The notes beneath the pieces are model-generated. The model did no database searches and had not been told where the DNA came from. It was given only the letters and a program-made list of their open reading frames with translations. Shown here one piece after another: positions 1 through 8,383 of a stretch of 45,263 nucleotides of DNA; position 1 is the first letter of the stretch; each line of letters starts with the position of its first letter. Origin of the DNA: a virus. Where the stretch lies: the IMG/VR virus record IMGVR_UViG_3300020084_000028, positions 1 to 45,263 of that record. The stretch is one strand, 5' to 3'. The position numbers and the translations under genes are program-made.

Positions 1-1
1 C

Positions 2-670
2 AGTGCAACCTCAAGAGAAGTATATGGGATAAAAACAATCAAAGCGGAAGATTATGTATCGTTCGGAAATGATCGAGATTATGATGGTGTTACAGAAACT
101 ATCGAGTTAATCTCGGAAACTAATACAATGTCAAATGATGAATTAATTCAAGCGTATATGTATGGGTGGTTAATTGTTCAATTCCATATTGCTGGATATA
201 CACAAATAGTTGCTAAACATTATTATGAAAGTTTAAATATATCTTATCGTCAATTTTATGATACTTTATTTGAATTCATAAAATCAGATTCTGGTGTAAT
301 AGGGGAGCACTATAGGGAAATTGAATCTGCAGTAAATCATTACATGAAAACTGGAAAAATATTAAATAAAGGCAAGCATGGGCATACTCTACATGCTGGA
401 AGTTTTGCCTTTATGTTTACCAATAAGGACCAAATTTTTAAACTTGTAGAAAAGGCAACACAAACATTAAACTCAATCACAACAGATATTATATCTTTAC
501 AACGTGCATTTATCTTTGATGAAAAAACTGAATATCCATTTTATCTAACATGTGAAAACGCGACATACAAAGTAGATACTGAATTTAAATCCTTCGATAA
601 AAACGATCCTCATACCGTGTTTATTTTACGGCGCAAAGGTCTATTGAAGAATCAACTATGTAGGGTTTAA
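2..670 (+). CDS. C-terminal part of a probable radical SAM enzyme, cut by the left edge
   Basis: The reading frame is open from base 2 without a start codon, so this is the 3' end of a longer gene; the ATG at 128 is probably internal. About 222 residues are visible. The stretch DELIQAYMYGWLIVQFHIAG, followed by a run of aromatic and charged helices, resembles the C-terminal region found after the TIM barrel in B12-binding-type radical SAM proteins, which often read 'W.i.qFH..G'. The CxxxCxxC cluster would lie outside the window, so the class is an inference. The gene is on the plus strand and meets the 2OG-oxygenase-like gene tail to tail with a 50-base overlap. Its substrate cannot be told. 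It could instead be an unrelated helical protein. Confidence 0.6.
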   Translation, partial: SATSREVYGIKTIKAEDYVSFGNDRDYDGVTETIELISETNTMSNDELIQAYMYGWLIVQFHIAGYTQIVAKHYYESLNISYRQFYDTLFEFIKSDSGVIGEHYREIESAVNHYMKTGKILNKGKHGHTLHAGSFAFMFTNKDQIFKLVEKATQTLNSITTDIISLQRAFIFDEKTEYPFYLTCENATYKVDTEFKSFDKNDPHTVFILRRKGLLKNQLCRV

Positions 671-1283
671 ATGCCTCTACTGCCTCATCCCATAAAATAC
701 GATGCTCGTAATCTTTATTCTTATCAATTAGAGCAATAGTCACCGTAAATCTTTTATCATCTGTTGGATTATAAGAACTATGTAAAGGTCCAACATTAAT
801 TAATCCGCAAGACCCTATCTCAACTTCATATTCTTTTTTGCAGTATTCTTCTCTACTAACTAAAACTTGACCATGATAATGATCATTAGTTCTATCTCCA
901 ACAGTATATTGACTACGTTCTGGAATAACTGTTGAGCAAACTTGTTCCGCACTAGTGCTTACTCTCAAAACCATGTCAGATGTCCACCATCTCATAGTGC
1001 TTCCTTTAGCACCAAATTGGAATATCAACTTTGCCCAATCAGCATAATATACGTTATCGGAATGTATAACACCATCATCGTGTGGTGGGGTATAGAAAAA
1101 TTCTATCCAATGAGATGTGAATCCTAAACTATTTAACCAAGGTAAAATTTTATCATTACCTAGGTCTTTAAATTGAAGTTGCTTATGGAATTCTGGCCAT
1201 CTCATACCCTCAGTTTGATACTTTGAAGTATCAATATTAGGAATGTAATCTCCAATATTCAAAAATCTATGATAACGATTCAT
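621..1283 (-). CDS. 2OG-Fe(II) oxygenase-like protein, 220 aa
   Basis: The protein has a possible non-haem iron site of the double-stranded beta-helix dioxygenases. H74 and D76 form an HxD motif (VIHSDN), H168 could be the distal histidine (GPLHSSYNP), and R178, ten residues later, is placed like the arginine that holds the 2-oxoglutarate carboxylate. The strand between them (KLIFQFGAKGSTMRWW) fits the core of such a fold. Members hydroxylate proteins, nucleotides or small molecules; which one applies here is unknown. The gene follows the portal gene with a 2-base gap and is probably the last of the late operon. It could also be a cupin-like protein without enzyme activity. I base the call on motif spacing only. 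Confidence 0.6.
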   Translation of the reverse strand: MNRYHRFLNIGDYIPNIDTSKYQTEGMRWPEFHKQLQFKDLGNDKILPWLNSLGFTSHWIEFFYTPPHDDGVIHSDNVYYADWAKLIFQFGAKGSTMRWWTSDMVLRVSTSAEQVCSTVIPERSQYTVGDRTNDHYHGQVLVSREEYCKKEYEVEIGSCGLINVGPLHSSYNPTDDKRFTVTIALIDKNKDYEHRILWDEAVEAFKPYIVDSSIDLCAVK

Positions 1284-1285
1284 AA

Positions 1286-2932
1286 TTAAATTTGTGGCGG
1301 TTCTACAGTTTTACTTTGACTATCCAAGTTTGGTTCGTTAATTGGTGCCCCAAGATTTTGATCTGCTGCGAGTGGTTGACCAGTTGCTGGATCAATAGGT
1401 GCGTTTGGATCTGGAATGATTCCAGCAGCAATTTCTTTCTTAATAAGTTTATCTTGTTCAATAATTTCTTCATCAGTTTGACGAAGAATCTTACGTCTTA
1501 CATAATCTTGTGAGTAATATTTACCAATATATGGTTCTGCAGTTGCTGCAATATTCAGTCTTTCTGTCATTAATTCCGCATCTTTTAATTCTGCAAAATG
1601 ATTGTCATATAAGAAGTCATATTGAATATGCTCTTCCATCAACTCCCAATCTTCTGGAGTAATAATATTTTTAAGAAGAAGTTGAGTTCTTAACATGTCA
1701 TTAAACATGTTGGAAAAACGCTTTCTTAATCTACCAACAAATTTAGTAAATTTAAGTTCGTCTCTTAAAATTTCTGAAGATCTTCCAAGATTAAATCCTT
1801 CCTGACCACCAATTCTAGAAGATGGGACATTTAAAGAACGATATAATTTTTCTTGGAAGTATTTAATATCAGATAGCTCCCCTAAATTTTGACCTCCAGG
1901 AAGAGTGGAGATTTCAGTTCCTCTACCACCTTCTCTTCTTGGCAACCAAAAATCTTCAAGCATACTCATATATTTTTTATCGTCACGAATTTCACCAGTA
2001 TTAGCATCATACACTAGTTTATTACGATAACGCATCATAACATCACGGAGATATTGTTCCGCTTTAATTTTGGGGAGATTACCTACGTCGATATAAAAAA
2101 TTCTTCTCTCTGGTGCTCTTGATAAACGATAGATAACAAGAGAATCCTCAATCATACGGAGTTGATTGAGAGATTTAATTGCTTTATGAAGATATGAAAG
2201 AGTTAGATTTTTATTTCTGTCAACTAATCCAGATGTGCAATAAGTAATAGAATCTTTTGAAAACTTAGTTCCCTGATTAACTTGATTTGAACTATTATTG
2301 ATTGTTCCTATCTGATTTGCTGACGCATTGTAAATAAAATATTCTTGGATATCTGGGAATCCAGAATCCATCGGATCCTTTTCTCCATTTGGTCCAAGTC
2401 TTGCATCATTCTTATTGCCTTTAGATGCTTGTCTAACATGACGCATTTTTAAGGCATCAATATATCTTAATTCTTGAATTCCGTCTTGAGGATTTTTTAA
2501 ATCAATAAGTTTGTGATAATAAAGTCTACCATCAACATACCAATTCCTATAAATTTCATGGCACTTTTTATCAAAGTCCATTAATTCTAAAATATGTTTA
2601 AATTCTTCTCTTACCTTTTTTTTAAGTCCGTCACTGGCATTTAAATTATCAAGGTCAATTTGAACTGGACTATCGTTAGTATCACTAACAATCGCTTCAT
2701 TGACAATATCTTCAATTGCACCATCCACTTCAGGATGAAGTGCCATTTCTCTATAACGTTTGATTAAATCAAATTCACTTCGATAAACACCTTCAATATC
2801 TACATAAGAACCAAAAAATCCACTAGTAAGATAATAGTCGGCCCCGTCCTCATTATTCTGAGGAACGGGGGAGACCAATCCTGATGGTTTTTTATTACTA
2901 TCCTCAATAGAGAATCCAAACAATTTTGCCAT
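1286..2932 (-). CDS. 20: Portal vertex protein gp20, 548 aa
   Basis: This is the portal (head-tail connector) subunit. Twelve copies form the ring at the unique capsid vertex through which the terminase pumps DNA and to which the neck attaches. The length is close to T4 gp20 (524 aa). Recognisable conserved stretches include RYREMALHPEVDGAIEDIV near the N-terminus, WYVDGRLYYHKLID, and the central RAPERRIFYIDVGNLPK. These are among the most conserved parts of g20, the usual marker gene for cyanomyoviruses. The C-terminal tail after about residue 500 is rich in Pro, Asn and Gln and is probably flexible. It sits downstream of gp19, as in T4. A weak AATAAATA late-promoter-like box lies upstream, overlapping the gp19 stop. 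Confidence 0.96.
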   Translation of the reverse strand: MAKLFGFSIEDSNKKPSGLVSPVPQNNEDGADYYLTSGFFGSYVDIEGVYRSEFDLIKRYREMALHPEVDGAIEDIVNEAIVSDTNDSPVQIDLDNLNASDGLKKKVREEFKHILELMDFDKKCHEIYRNWYVDGRLYYHKLIDLKNPQDGIQELRYIDALKMRHVRQASKGNKNDARLGPNGEKDPMDSGFPDIQEYFIYNASANQIGTINNSSNQVNQGTKFSKDSITYCTSGLVDRNKNLTLSYLHKAIKSLNQLRMIEDSLVIYRLSRAPERRIFYIDVGNLPKIKAEQYLRDVMMRYRNKLVYDANTGEIRDDKKYMSMLEDFWLPRREGGRGTEISTLPGGQNLGELSDIKYFQEKLYRSLNVPSSRIGGQEGFNLGRSSEILRDELKFTKFVGRLRKRFSNMFNDMLRTQLLLKNIITPEDWELMEEHIQYDFLYDNHFAELKDAELMTERLNIAATAEPYIGKYYSQDYVRRKILRQTDEEIIEQDKLIKKEIAAGIIPDPNAPIDPATGQPLAADQNLGAPINEPNLDSQSKTVEPPQI

Positions 2933-2960
2933 TATATGTAAGTAATTTAAACTGTTATAC

Positions 2961-2969
2961 TATTTATTA
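2961..2969 (-). promoter_or_regulatory. Possible late promoter before gp20
   Basis: On the minus strand the sequence reads TAATAAATA, one change from the T4 late box TATAAATA in its last eight bases. It lies about 30 bases upstream of the gp20 start and overlaps the gp19 stop codon. AT-rich sequence makes chance matches likely. Confidence 0.35.
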
Positions 2970-3566
2970 GGTAATAGCAGTTGTAGTTTGATCATTACTC
3001 TCAGCTTGCCACCACTGAACTTGGAAGTCTACAGTATATTCCTCAATAGTATCTGATGTATCATATGAGAGATCAATTTGTGATACATTAGTTGGGAATA
3101 TATCATAAAGTCTGTATGATCTCAGTGGAGTATTTGTGGTTGATGAAGTATTGGCAGTTGAAAACCTAGTTTGTCCTCTACCTAGTTGATGAACATATGC
3201 ATCAACCATATATGATGCTGGACTGGTTGCTCCAGTAGCATTGCTCAATTTACTAATTTGGTTCATCCACTGTTCAAATGAAGTTCTTAGTTTAAAGTCT
3301 TCATCATTGATAACTGTGACTGTCCAAACATCAAATGTACGATCTCCAGCGACTTTTAAAATTCTTCCTCTAAAAGGAACGTCGATTGATGCAACGTTTG
3401 ATGCTGGAAGAGCAGCGGATTTGCAAAGGAAATTAAAAGTTTCATCGTCCCAACCACTTACAGAAGATGGGAATCTTGGGATACTGACCTCAAATAGGTT
3501 TGGTCTTGCTGCACCGCCTTGAAGTTTTGCTTTGAAGTCGGTGATAGTTCTGATTGCTCTTGCCAT
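2967..3566 (-). CDS. 19: Tail tube protein gp19, 199 aa
   Basis: This is the major protein of the inner tail tube, which stacks as hexameric rings inside the sheath and conducts DNA into the host. The N-terminal pattern (ARPNLFEVSIPRFP), the central VPFRGRILKVAGDRTF and the strand ending in YTVDFQVQWWQAE are typical of T4-type tube proteins. It is longer than T4 gp19 (163 aa). It lies directly downstream of the sheath gene, the T4 order. A strong Shine-Dalgarno sequence (AAGGAGG, 3577-3583) stands 10 bases before the ATG. This suggests heavy translation, as expected for a protein needed in well over a hundred copies per virion. A TATTAAATA late-promoter-like box lies just upstream. Confidence 0.95.
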   Translation of the reverse strand: MARAIRTITDFKAKLQGGAARPNLFEVSIPRFPSSVSGWDDETFNFLCKSAALPASNVASIDVPFRGRILKVAGDRTFDVWTVTVINDEDFKLRTSFEQWMNQISKLSNATGATSPASYMVDAYVHQLGRGQTRFSTANTSSTTNTPLRSYRLYDIFPTNVSQIDLSYDTSDTIEEYTVDFQVQWWQAESNDQTTTAIT

Positions 3567-3585
3567 TGTTAGGGTTCCTCCTTTT

Positions 3586-3594
3586 TATTTAATA
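3586..3594 (-). promoter_or_regulatory. Possible late promoter before gp19
   Basis: TATTAAATA on the minus strand, 20 bases upstream of the gp19 ATG and just before its strong Shine-Dalgarno sequence. It resembles the T4 late box TATAAATA with a one-base insertion and the shorter CTAAATA type seen before gp18. The transcript would have a very short leader. Confidence 0.4.
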
Positions 3595-3604
3595 ATCCAG
3601 TAGG

Positions 3605-6400
3605 TCAAACTCTACCAGCGACTTCTTCAAAACTGACTCCAGTTCTGGTCGCAACAAATGTTAGAGTAATATAGTTAATAGATTTAGCTGGTTTCAGGAA
3701 GATATCAGCTCTAAATTCGTTATTATCAATAATATCTGGAGTGTTGTTGGTTTCATCGCAAATTACAAGATAATCATAAATTCCTCGCTTAGCTTGAATA
3801 TCACGTAAGTAAGGTTCAACAATGTTTACAAAATTAGATCTTGTAATCTGATCGTTAAATTCAAAGAGTTGTGCTTCAGCAGCTCTCTCCAGAGCTTGCT
3901 CAACTGTTAAGAATAATCTACGAACGTTAATTCTATCAAAAGCAGATGCATAAGCTAGTGCAGTCTTATCTCCAAAAAGAATTACGCCTGCTCCAGTTTG
4001 ATTGACAATTGAATTAACTCTTGCAGAATATAAAGAATCTCTTTGAGATTTATTTGGATTAAATGCTAGTTTAATAGCATTCTTTAAAACACCTCTTTGC
4101 TGACCAGCAGGTGAGAACCATGGATAAGCAATCAGATTTGTTCTTGCCATTAATCCAGCAACATCTGGGTTGCAAGGAATATAACGGAATAAGTTATTGA
4201 ATCTGTCGTAGGTGTACTTATATCCACTATCAAAAACTGCATATGATGAAGATTGAAGAGGACCAAAGAATTCAATAACATTGTTAGTTTGAACAATTGG
4301 ATTTGATAGATCAACAACGGATCCTCTATGTGGAGACAGTACTGCAACACAGTCCTTTCTACCATCTGCGATAGAAATCAGTTTATTTGCTTTTGCTTGA
4401 GAATCACTAAGCGAATCTAATCCAGGACCCATCATTAAGTAATCTACCGCAATTTCTTCTTTATTATTGAATAATTCATAAGATTCCATAATATCACCTA
4501 AGGTGGATTTTAAATTGCCTTGAGTAGTATAATTTTTGCCATTTCCGAGATCATAAGTAACTCTACCGATAGAAGAAAACCAAGCATCTTTTGAATCTCT
4601 GTCCCAAATAAGAGATGGTAGTGATGGAACACTAAATACCGTGTTTGGATCTGCCAAGTTGTAAATTGTAGCTGAATCTGCTAAGTTGAAGTTAATACCT
4701 GTTGGAAATGTATTCCAGGTAGAATCATTTTGTGTTGATTGATTTGCACCAGCATAAATGTAGTTTGAATAATTTGCAAGATAATTCTTATACCACATTT
4801 TTTGTGGAGAATTAACTTCCGATACAGTATCTTTTGCTTTCGATAAGAATAAATGCTTCTCAAGGATGTTGCCTTTAACTCCTGTCAAAGTTCCATCATC
4901 GTCAACTACAACAAGATGTAATTCATCATTGTATCCACCACGCTCATCAACATAGTTTGATGTTCCTGGTTTTGGTGCAATTGTTCTCCAGTAAATTGTT
5001 GAATTATCGAGTCCCAAAGTTTGAGAATCGTACCAATCATCAACACCAGCAATAACAACTCTTGAATTGCTATTTGTTACTGTGAGAATAACCTTATCAT
5101 TTCTTAAAGAAGAAACTGTTAATGTTGCATTATCTCCAGGAGTAACTCCACCAATTGATGCTCCAGGAATAGTAACCACTGTATTTGATCCATATCCCAA
5201 TCCAGGATTGACCATTGTAACAGTTCCAATTCCACCAGAAGCATTTCTGTAAACATTGAAGGATACACCAGAACCAACTGTGCTTACTCCAGCAACAGCA
5301 AGATATACACCATTAGATGCTGGTGCAACTACAGGAGCAGTTGTAAGTCCAATGTTGTTAATAACACCTTGAGATAAATTGTAACCACCAACAGCAGTTC
5401 CAGCAATTGATACTGTGTCGCCAACAGTATATCCTAAACCAGCATTTACAATTGCTGCAGTTAGAACGTTACCATCAGTATTATTTCTGGTAATAGTAAA
5501 TGTTGCTCCAGATCCAGTTCCTGCAGTTGTTCCACCAACTCCAGCATATGCTTGTCCTTGTTGACCATTAATTGCGGTGGAGGAAGTAATTCCGACTGCA
5601 GAAATTGAATCGGTTGGTGAGACAACTAATCCATTGGGATCAATAATTGTAACTCTTTGATCTTTTAAGAAAGATGCAAACGAACTATTTTGTGTATAAT
5701 GTGTTCTATATTGTCTACCTGGTTCTGTACCACCAGTAGAAACTCTAGAATGGATTTTTACAACTAAAGCACTGACACCTGTTTCTGGAGAATCAATCGC
5801 TTGAGTAATAACTCCCTTTAAATAACCTTGGAAGACTGATGTTGTTCCTGTGCCAGGAATAACTTGACCACTAACATCTACAGTTACTGCATATCCAACT
5901 TGAGCACCAATGCTCGACAAAGAAGTTGTTGCAATACCAAGAATTTGGTCTCCAAGATCGTCAATATAGCAAATCTTCAAACCATTTGCCCATGTACCTG
6001 GGTTCTTAGCAGCATAATAAAAGTTTGCTGCTGTATTGCTATAATTAGCATTGAAGTCATCAAAGTTTTTAATTTTTACATTTGTTACGCTAGTTGTTCC
6101 AACACCACAGTTAGCATTCTTAAGGTTTGCACCATCAGTTCTAATAACAGATAGGACTCCACCATACGATAAGTATGATGATGCACTCATCCAATACTCG
6201 TATTGGTTGTCTGCGGTTTGGGGTTTACCAAAAATGCTAATTAGTTCCTGTTCAGTAGAAACAGTAATTGGTTCGTTTACTGGACCAAGTTCAAAGGGTC
6301 CTGCAATACCTCCAATGTTATCTAATACATTGTCAGCTCTTCCTACGGTTAAATCAACCTCTCTAGTCAGTACACCAGGAGATAATTGAGGAGTCGCCAT
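3605..6400 (-). CDS. 18: Tail sheath protein gp18 with an inserted GxGY module, 931 aa
   Basis: This is the contractile tail sheath subunit. The N-terminus (PGVLTREVDLT) and C-terminus (FLKPAKSINYITLTFVATRTG) match the T4 and general contractile-sheath pattern; the C-terminal part is the core that contracts and drives the tube. The protein is about 270 residues longer than T4 gp18 (659 aa). Much of the excess is in residues about 180-440, which hold Gly-, Ser- and Thr-rich strands. At about 278-440 these include two copies of a GLGY repeat (NAGLGYTVGD, NPGLGYGSN) that is also found in gp7, gp8, gp14 and the DUF4815 protein. In known sheaths, insertions of this kind project outward from the core. 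It has a good Shine-Dalgarno sequence (AAGGAG) and its own late promoter candidate. Confidence 0.95.
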   Translation of the reverse strand: MATPQLSPGVLTREVDLTVGRADNVLDNIGGIAGPFELGPVNEPITVSTEQELISIFGKPQTADNQYEYWMSASSYLSYGGVLSVIRTDGANLKNANCGVGTTSVTNVKIKNFDDFNANYSNTAANFYYAAKNPGTWANGLKICYIDDLGDQILGIATTSLSSIGAQVGYAVTVDVSGQVIPGTGTTSVFQGYLKGVITQAIDSPETGVSALVVKIHSRVSTGGTEPGRQYRTHYTQNSSFASFLKDQRVTIIDPNGLVVSPTDSISAVGITSSTAINGQQGQAYAGVGGTTAGTGSGATFTITRNNTDGNVLTAAIVNAGLGYTVGDTVSIAGTAVGGYNLSQGVINNIGLTTAPVVAPASNGVYLAVAGVSTVGSGVSFNVYRNASGGIGTVTMVNPGLGYGSNTVVTIPGASIGGVTPGDNATLTVSSLRNDKVILTVTNSNSRVVIAGVDDWYDSQTLGLDNSTIYWRTIAPKPGTSNYVDERGGYNDELHLVVVDDDGTLTGVKGNILEKHLFLSKAKDTVSEVNSPQKMWYKNYLANYSNYIYAGANQSTQNDSTWNTFPTGINFNLADSATIYNLADPNTVFSVPSLPSLIWDRDSKDAWFSSIGRVTYDLGNGKNYTTQGNLKSTLGDIMESYELFNNKEEIAVDYLMMGPGLDSLSDSQAKANKLISIADGRKDCVAVLSPHRGSVVDLSNPIVQTNNVIEFFGPLQSSSYAVFDSGYKYTYDRFNNLFRYIPCNPDVAGLMARTNLIAYPWFSPAGQQRGVLKNAIKLAFNPNKSQRDSLYSARVNSIVNQTGAGVILFGDKTALAYASAFDRINVRRLFLTVEQALERAAEAQLFEFNDQITRSNFVNIVEPYLRDIQAKRGIYDYLVICDETNNTPDIIDNNEFRADIFLKPAKSINYITLTFVATRTGVSFEEVAGRV

Positions 6401-6437
6401 GGATAATTCTCCTTAAAAGTCTCAGTTTATCTGAAAA

Positions 6438-6444
6438 TATTTAG
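6438..6444 (-). promoter_or_regulatory. Late promoter candidate before gp18
   Basis: CTAAATA on the minus strand (context CCTAAATATT), about 38 bases upstream of the gp18 ATG. This is the form reported for cyanophage late promoters and a truncated version of the T4 late box. The 87-base gap before gp18 is one of the larger gaps in the late block, which supports a separate promoter here. Confidence 0.6.
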
Positions 6445-6487
6445 GAAAATGGGTAATTACATGGGGGAAATTGTGGGTGAACAAATA

Positions 6488-6718
6488 TCACCAATCTGGA
6501 TATTCCCATTCCATAACTTTAATAGTATTTTTTCTAGAACTAGTAATCCTTTTTACAGTGCAATCTTTACATTCATAAGAATATGAAGAAGCAACTGTCC
6601 CCCTTTTTTTACGAGTTCTGTAAAATCCATCAATTAAATTTTTATTCTCTCCACATACTCTACATCTTCTATCTACAAGCAATAAATGACTCAGCTTTAT
6701 CTGCTTGTCTAATTCCAT
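6488..6718 (-). CDS. Small zinc-ribbon-like protein between gp17 and gp18, 76 aa
   Basis: Two CxxC pairs, C19/C22 (CRVC) and C50/C53 (CKDC), fit one four-cysteine zinc site. The spacing (LLLVDRRCRVCG ... YECKDCTVKR) resembles the cysteine frame of HNH-type or zinc-ribbon nucleic-acid-binding proteins, but no HNH histidines are present. I chose the start at 6718 rather than 6733. That ATG overlaps the gp17 stop as TAATG and has GGAG eight bases upstream, whereas the earlier ATG lies inside gp17. Position between the large terminase and the sheath suggests late expression. A role in packaging or DNA binding is only a guess. The C-terminus is rich in tryptophan and tyrosine. Confidence 0.75.
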   Translation of the reverse strand: MELDKQIKLSHLLLVDRRCRVCGENKNLIDGFYRTRKKRGTVASSYSYECKDCTVKRITSSRKNTIKVMEWEYPDW

Positions 6719-8364
6719 TATTGATACTCCCACATATAAGACATATCACCGTATTCATCAGTAAACCATCGGTCACCATCACCATCAACAAAACTATTTG
6801 AATCTAACCCATCCACAATAAATCCAAATGGTGCCATATCTTGTTCAATTTGATTTTTTTGTTCTTCATATAATTTTTTTCTTACATCTTGGTCTGTAAG
6901 TTCTTTAAAGTAATCTTGTAAAACTAACCAAGCATAGATTACCAAGCACATTGCTAGGTCATCATTACAACCATCTTCTGCCTCAAAAGAATTTGACTTT
7001 TGAATAAAAGTAGTTAATTCACTAATAATGTCATAGTCTTTAAAAAGAAGTTTACTTTCTTCAACTAGAGTCTTCAGATTAAGGCAACCAACTTTTTTGA
7101 CAGTTTTTGACATTTTGACTCCAAGTTGAGTCTTTTTGCCAGAGAATCCTTGTCCAACAATTTGCCCTGCTCTACCTCTCATTGAGCACATAAGAAGATT
7201 ATTATATTCTAAGTCATATTGTAAAATACTAGCAACTTGGTCACCAACGTCATTTACTTCACATAACACATAAGCTTCATTATAATTTTTAGCAACCTCA
7301 TGAATAATGCTGGGAAATAGCATTGGTTTTATTTCATTATCCCTATACTTTGCCACTAATGTATGTGGGAATTGAGTTATATCAATAACAGTAAATGCTG
7401 AGTAATCATTACCAACACCTCTGGCAACATCAACAGTTATAATGTAATTATGTTCTTCTTTACAATCTTCAAAAACATCAAGTCCTTGATTACTAATTGC
7501 TGGGGATTCATAAACCAAGTTCCTTAATTTGCTTGGACTAATTAGAGTATCAACAGATCCTAGGAATTCGCATTCAAACTCAACTCTAAATTGTTGCTCA
7601 GATGTGTTGGCAATAGTTTGCTTCTTCCAAGCATCATCTCTTCCAGGAACATCACTCCAATGAACTTCAGTTGGGATATATTCATTTTTACCCCTCTCAG
7701 CATCGTGCCAAAGTTTATAAAAATGATTCATACCGTGTGGGGTAGAAACAATTATAACCTTTGTATTTTTACCTGATGAAATTGTTGGGTATACTGAGCT
7801 GAAGAATTGGTCTGCAATATGGTTTGCAACGAACGCAAATTCGTCCAGAAAGATGATATTGTATGAACCACCACGAACTGCTGATGCAGATGTAGACGCT
7901 GCAATAATCTTAGAACCGTTCTCTAGTTCAAGAGATGCTTTGTTCCATGTTAGAACGCCCTGCTGTAACCACTTAGGAAGGTTCTCATACGCTGTTTGAA
8001 GGCGGTCTAATAAGTCTTTTGCAGTTGATGCTTTGTTAGCAAGAATTGCAATATTTACGTTATCATTAAAAATTGCATAATGTAAAAGATACGAGACCAC
8101 GATTGTAGACTTACCAGACTGTCTAGGAAGTTTGCAAATATTGAATCGATTATTATGAAATCGATCAAGCATTTTTTCCTGGAATGGATATGGATTAAAT
8201 GTCTGCAATCCATAGTCCAGGGTAACAATATGGATATAATTTTTTGCAAAATAAACTGGGTCGTCTATACATTTGGCAAACTCTATAATTTGTTCTTCGG
8301 TAAATCCTTGAGGTGTGTTTGCCCTTTTTAATAAAGGATTACCAAGATAATGATCAACTGCCAT
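6718..8364 (-). CDS. 17: Terminase large subunit gp17, 548 aa
   Basis: This is the ATP-driven DNA packaging motor and headful nuclease. The N-terminal ATPase has a Walker A at residues 81-87 (RQSGKST), a Walker B with D174-E175 (IFLDEF) and the coupling motif VSTPHG near 206-211. The C-terminal RNase-H-like nuclease has its metal-binding acids at D312 (ITVDVARG), E369 (LCEVND) and D468/D469 (CNDDLA), the T4 gp17 arrangement. It is about 60 residues shorter than T4 gp17 (610 aa). No intron or intein is visible. It docks on the portal gp20 and is regulated by gp16. The next gene downstream overlaps its stop codon by one base, implying translational coupling. Confidence 0.97.
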   Translation of the reverse strand: MAVDHYLGNPLLKRANTPQGFTEEQIIEFAKCIDDPVYFAKNYIHIVTLDYGLQTFNPYPFQEKMLDRFHNNRFNICKLPRQSGKSTIVVSYLLHYAIFNDNVNIAILANKASTAKDLLDRLQTAYENLPKWLQQGVLTWNKASLELENGSKIIAASTSASAVRGGSYNIIFLDEFAFVANHIADQFFSSVYPTISSGKNTKVIIVSTPHGMNHFYKLWHDAERGKNEYIPTEVHWSDVPGRDDAWKKQTIANTSEQQFRVEFECEFLGSVDTLISPSKLRNLVYESPAISNQGLDVFEDCKEEHNYIITVDVARGVGNDYSAFTVIDITQFPHTLVAKYRDNEIKPMLFPSIIHEVAKNYNEAYVLCEVNDVGDQVASILQYDLEYNNLLMCSMRGRAGQIVGQGFSGKKTQLGVKMSKTVKKVGCLNLKTLVEESKLLFKDYDIISELTTFIQKSNSFEAEDGCNDDLAMCLVIYAWLVLQDYFKELTDQDVRKKLYEEQKNQIEQDMAPFGFIVDGLDSNSFVDGDGDRWFTDEYGDMSYMWEYQ

Positions 8365-8383
8365 AATAATTAATTAAATTTTA

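Noticed and set aside
6476-6492. GGTGA/TCACC hairpin after the 76-aa zinc protein as a terminator
   Set aside because: Only five base pairs and no T-run on the minus strand.
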